Source of the DNA: Maratus speciosus
Taxonomy: Eukaryota > Arthropoda > Arachnida > Araneae > Salticidae
Length of the DNA stretch: 64,000 bases
Direction: 5' to 3'
Assembly: GCA_963932465.1 (NCBI GenBank)
Contig: CAWVRF010001077.1
Location: 620,001-684,000 of the forward strand
Below, one piece after another: positions 59,806-64,000 of this stretch. Within the stretch, counting starts at the first letter, position 1. The number at the start of each line of letters is the position of its first letter. Both the position numbers and the translations under genes were made by a program. The notes below the pieces were generated by a model. It saw only the letters and a list, made by a program, of their open reading frames with translations. It had not been told where the DNA came from and did no database searches.

Positions 59806-60484
59806 TTCACGATGGGGGTTCCTTCATTTTTGCCCTGTACTTGGGTAGCGATTGGTCAATGTTCTGTGTCGGAGATCACGTCACACGACATTCGCCGTGT
59901 ACGTGCACCCTCTGTCCGTCCGAAGGTCTCTATGAATATTCGAGAATTTTCCCGAAGGAATATATCTATTCTGTACTGGCTGGTACATGAGAATAATATT
60001 TAAGTAAAAATAAAAAAAGAGATTGATTAATTTGAGAGAAAAAACACTGATAATTGAAAAGGGCTTTAAAAAGCAGCAAATAGATACCTATTTTAAAATA
60101 CTTAAATAAAGAATTACCTGAGATAAATATTATTAAAAAAAAATAAAGATATTTCATAAAAGGAAAATTTCTGAAGGCATATTTTCCAAAAATATATATA
60201 GATTACTTTAAAATAAAATTTTAAACAAAAGAAAATTAAAACTGTGACGTGTTGGATTTTTCTTTCCAACACTCTCGTCATATGTTATAGTCAAGTGATT
60301 AGAAGGTGTACGTTTTTCTTTTTTTTTTCTTAGAAAATTGTTTATTTTTAAGATATGCATATATCTGTATCTTATTAGAGTAATCTGATTAATAGATAGT
60401 TTGATCACAATGTTTTCAACGCATTCAAACTTAATTTTTTGAACCTATGTAAAATGTCTTCAAAATGGGTGCTATACAATAAAT
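59806..60484. other. Unrecognised DNA
   Basis: 59806-59960 is less AT-rich than its surroundings (contains ACGTCACACGACATTCGCC) but has no supported gene; a 77-codon frame at 59770 overlaps repeat K. The remainder is AT-rich. Confidence 0.4.
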
Positions 60485-60801
60485 CAGTGCTTCCCAACCT
60501 TTAATCTTCCACGTACCCTTTTCTACCGCTTTTCATTTCGGAGTACCCCTATTTCTCATAAACACGTTCCGTTCCAATCCCCCCCCCCACACACACACAC
60601 ACACTAAACTAAATAATACAAACATTTTATTTTCATTAGTAATTTTTTATCACAACCATATTATAATTCGATACAAATTACATTGTCATTTCTAACATTT
60701 TTGTGACTGTACTAATCATTTTTGGGATTTTCGCCATTACTGACACAGAAGGCTCGCCACGTACCTCCAGGGGTACGCGTACCCCTGGTTGGGAATTGCT
60801 T
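60485..60801. mobile_element. hAT-like MITE
   Basis: CAGTGCTTCCCAACC and GGTTGGGAATTGCTT are imperfect inverted ends. The flanks CAATAAAT and CGCTAAAT match at 6 of 8 positions. CAGTG-type termini with an 8-bp duplication fit hAT. It contains a C run with (AC)n at 60580-60604 and GGGGTACGCGTACCCC near the right end. Confidence 0.8.
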
Positions 60802-62772
60802 CGCTAAATAATAGAACATTTATAAACCTCATGTTTAAAGCAATCAAATTACAATTAAATTGTCACATAACTGCATTTTTTCAGTTTCCACTGTAATAAA
60901 TCACTGCAGCAGAGGTTTCAAGCAAACTCCATAAAAACTGGATTTGTCACTGGACAAACGGTCTTTGTCCCTTAGATAAACGGTTTTGACTTTAAAAATA
61001 TGAAATTTACAGGATTTGACCGTTTAGTTTTAAAAAGAGGCATTTACCCTAAAATTACTGCTGCGAATCACGGGAAAATATCCGTGATTTTAGAAAGAAA
61101 TTTTTCATTGAGAATGTTGATTACTGCGAGAATGAAAGTTTACTCTGTATACCAGATATAGTCAGATATAATGCTATCCCAGATATAGCATTCAGTGGCT
61201 AATAAATGTTAAAATGCAAAAAATAAGCAGTTCAGAGCCGCGAAGTTTCCGGCTTTTTGGATACCAGTATTTTAATGTTGAAAATGTTCTTTTATTTAAT
61301 TGAAACATTTGGATGATTTAAAAGAACAAAATGTCCTCTAAGATAATAGTGGTGTACAAAAAGGCGGAGACTTCGCCACACTGCAACATTAACCCATTAA
61401 GGACTAGCGTTACCATATGGTCACAGCATAGCTGCCAATCCTTTTGCCGTTTGAAAACCTGTAATTTAGGACAAAAATGTTCTCTTTCTTTAATGACAGA
61501 AACTCTGCTATAAAATAAGATAAATATTGCTTTTCTGAAAAAGTGGTACGAAAGGTAATTTTTGTATTTTAAAAAAGGAAAAATAATTCCGTCTTTAATG
61601 TGTAAAAATGCGGTTTAGGAATGTAACGAGAAATGAAGTGCGAGAAATTACGCTTTTAATCTTAATCAAAGTCTTTTTTCACGCTTAACTGAAAATTAAG
61701 TTTAGAACTTACCAGCAAATTTAGGTTTTCGTAGAAATTATAATCATTATTTTTTCTTTCCAGCATCTACATTAGTACTAAGTATTAGAGGAGAGATGAA
61801 TTCGGATTTCACATTATGATAAATATTTTGGGGTTAATAATGGAATAATAGCATGCATAGTTTAACAACATTTTTGACGACGAAAATAAAATATCTCCAA
61901 ATTTTAAAAAGTGGATGATTTACCCAAGGTAAGTTATCTTTTGCTAATGGGAAGTAAATAATACCAAAAGTAGTAAATAATATTTTAATACATTCACACA
62001 CACGTTTAGCACAAAAATGAGAATTAATGCAGAAAAGTGTAGTACAGTTAATTGTAAACAGAAAATTAACACTTCATTAAGTTAATCCTATTATAAAAGT
62101 ATTTCGTTTATTTGAATTGCAAATGTTTTCTCGAAACATTAGAAATGAAACAAGGAAGTCTCAGGGCTTTCTTAATTTGAAAGTAAAGATAGATTTCACG
62201 GTTAAAATAAGGGATAAGTTTTCTTGGAGAAAATGATATTGGGGGGGGGGGGGACAAGCTATTTATTAATGCATTAATAAAATGATAAATTCTCTTAATG
62301 CATTTATTACATTGCGTCTTATTAGTATTTCTGTTTCAGAAAAATGTACTGCAAATGATGGGACATCGAAAGACATCTATAAACAAAAAACTAGTATGTT
62401 GTGACCATCACAAACTTTCTTCTGTATAAATCACGTCAATCATCAATTTAGCACCAATTCATATCATAGTATATCTGAATTTGAAGTTTGATGAAAATTC
62501 GTGCATTAGTTCTTGAGATAGAATTATAGCGGAAATTCTGAAAAATGTAGCATAGCAGCGTCACCTGTTGAGCGATTTACATCAAAACATAAACAGCACT
62601 AATTTCCATTTTTATTCAGAAATTTCGAGTTTATACCAGAAATAAAGCATAGTATTTTATGCTTTGTTTAATAAAAGACATTCTTCATTCAGTGAAAATT
62701 CTTATTTCGAAATTTCCGCTGTAAATTTGAAATTTCGGATTAAAATTGAAGCCCAAACAGGCCATTCTGCTC
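60802..62772. other. Unrecognised AT-rich DNA with a solo TTAA-element end
   Basis: TTAACCCATTAAGGACTAGC at 61389 resembles the left end of P4, with no partner end found. A 14-G run lies at 62239-62252. No gene or RNA is recognised. Confidence 0.45.
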
Positions 62773-63018
62773 TTAACCCTCTCGCTGCGTAATTGTTTTA
62801 TTAAAATAGGTTCAAAATAATTAACATAGCTTCTTTTGTCACCGGTTTTTCAAAACAAAAATTTTTGTCTAATTTAATCGGGAAATGCTCCGATTTAATA
62901 AGGCAAAATTTACAAAAAAAAAAAAAATAATAATAACTTGTGGGAATATTCAAGGAGGATTAATTAGACGGAAAATGGATACTCGAGAAAATCTCGGGTT
63001 GCGCAGCGAGAGGGTTAA
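62773..63018. mobile_element. TTAA element P9
   Basis: TTAACCCTCTCGCTGCG and CGCAGCGAGAGGGTTAA form a perfect 17-bp TIR; TTAA at 62773-62776 and 63015-63018. 246 bp, AT-rich interior, distinct from the P2/P6/P7 family. Confidence 0.93.
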
Positions 63019-63065
63019 GTCGAATGTATGAGTGTTATAAAAAAGCGAAAAAAAATGTTACGCAG

Positions 63066-63277
63066 TTAACCCTTTCAGGGGCAAGTAATTGCGATGCTGT
63101 AATGTCTAATTCACGCCAGAATCTACAAAAAGATTTATTGCAAAATAAGGAAAAGCAATTTTACGACTTTTTTTCCACCAAAGTTAGAAAAGTAAAATTT
63201 AATAATTTTTTTCTGGTGCGAATCTTCATTAATCGTAGGTGGGACAAAATATATCCCAACGCCCCTCAAGGGGTTAA
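63066..63277. mobile_element. TTAA element P10
   Basis: TTAACCCTTTCAGGGGC and GCCCCTCAAGGGGTTAA, TTAA at 63066-63069 and 63274-63277. It starts 47 bp after P9. The interior is P7 in reverse (shared CCACCAAAGTTAGAAAAGTA). The 86-codon frame over it is incidental. Confidence 0.9.
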
Positions 63278-64000
63278 TAGGTGATATGTTTTATTTTTTA
63301 AATGTCTATTCAACAATAAATGTGTGATATATTGACCTTTATTTTAAGCGAATGAAATCTATATTTAGATTTATAATGAAGCGTAGATACTACAAAAAAT
63401 TATTCATTTTATATATAAAAAGTTTTCTTGGTTTTTTTTTTTCTGAACATTTTCTTTTTATTGTCTAGAACAGATTCCTCAATACATCTGGACATTCTTT
63501 ATGTGAATGCTTCGTCAGATATTTCTTTCTTAAAAGCTTTTAATCAGATCCACTCATTTGGCTTTACTGTCTTGAAATCGAGTAAAAAGAAACACTCAGC
63601 TTTAATTATTTAAGAGAAATACATCTAATTACTTTCAACATGTCTAAGCAAAAGTGTTCCCAAAGTAACATCAAAGAAGTTCTATCGAAAGAGCTTTCAA
63701 TCAATTATTCAACAAGAACTTTAACACTTTGCTGCAAAGAGACTGTGATCACAGTCCTGAATAGAACAAATGTAAAGCGGGAGACTATAATCCGAGTAGC
63801 GTGATAATTATTCCAACTTAATACCAGAAATTTTTGAATAGTAATATTATTATTTTTATTCACTACATGTTTACCATTTTTAAAGTGAAAATAACTACTG
63901 AAATTTTCTTGTGAGAATTCGGAGTTTCTAAATAAAAGGGCCATTCCATAAGAAACCGACAAAATGTTCCGCACATGACACATATATAAATACCTATATT
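63278..64000. other. AT-rich DNA, nothing recognised
   Basis: Two short frames (63428-63613 plus, 63705-63983 minus) show no domain and no repeat relationship. Confidence 0.4.

Noticed and set aside
60580..60604. Regulatory Z-DNA element in the (AC)n run
   Set aside because: The run is short, imperfect and inside a MITE; nothing indicates function.

Overview
No intact host protein-coding gene, rRNA or ordinary tRNA gene can be supported in this AT-rich eukaryotic window. The longest open frames are about 100 codons, low-complexity and mutually overlapping. The sequence is a dense, nested accumulation of mobile elements and satellites, typical of intergenic or heterochromatic DNA of an arthropod. 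An arachnid is my guess from the style of the Helitron and tRNA-like repeats, but nothing in the sequence proves it.

Layout. (1) 1-21671: Helitron-type elements lie head to tail, each 3' CTAG abutting the next 5' end at 327/328, 4692/4693 and 15067/15068. They carry many younger insertions: three families of short TIR elements (two with 8-bp target duplications), a 5.8-kb element with TGACGTCA-rich ends (7888-13655), a tRNA-like inverted element (8178-8941), a TTAA element (15183-15455), a near-perfect 203-bp hairpin (16879-17081) and a seven-unit 326-bp satellite (18605-20730). (2) 21723-36572: TA-flanked and fold-back elements, two smaller Helitrons, and a pogo-like transposon (28520-30628) with a decayed DDE transposase, bracketed by inverted 580-bp repeats. 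After these come fold-back elements with TTAA insertions. (3) 38164-43344: a tRNA-like retroposon, a TTAA element, and a 2.7-kb hAT-like transposon with an exact 8-bp duplication and a decayed transposase. (4) 43390-56985: a satellite of ~557-bp units that has been a repeated insertion target for a 6.05-kb Helitron block, a tRNA-like cluster, a TTAA element and a fold-back element. (5) 57-64 kb: further tRNA-like, hAT-like, pogo-like and TTAA elements in otherwise unrecognised AT-rich DNA.

The main strength of the window is internal control. Many insertions have an uninterrupted paralogue elsewhere in the window, so element ends and target duplications can be read directly. No genes work together here; the only protein-coding traces are two transposase pseudogenes. 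Most conserved structure is terminal (TIRs, Helitron hairpins, tRNA-like promoter boxes), as expected for non-autonomous elements mobilised in trans.
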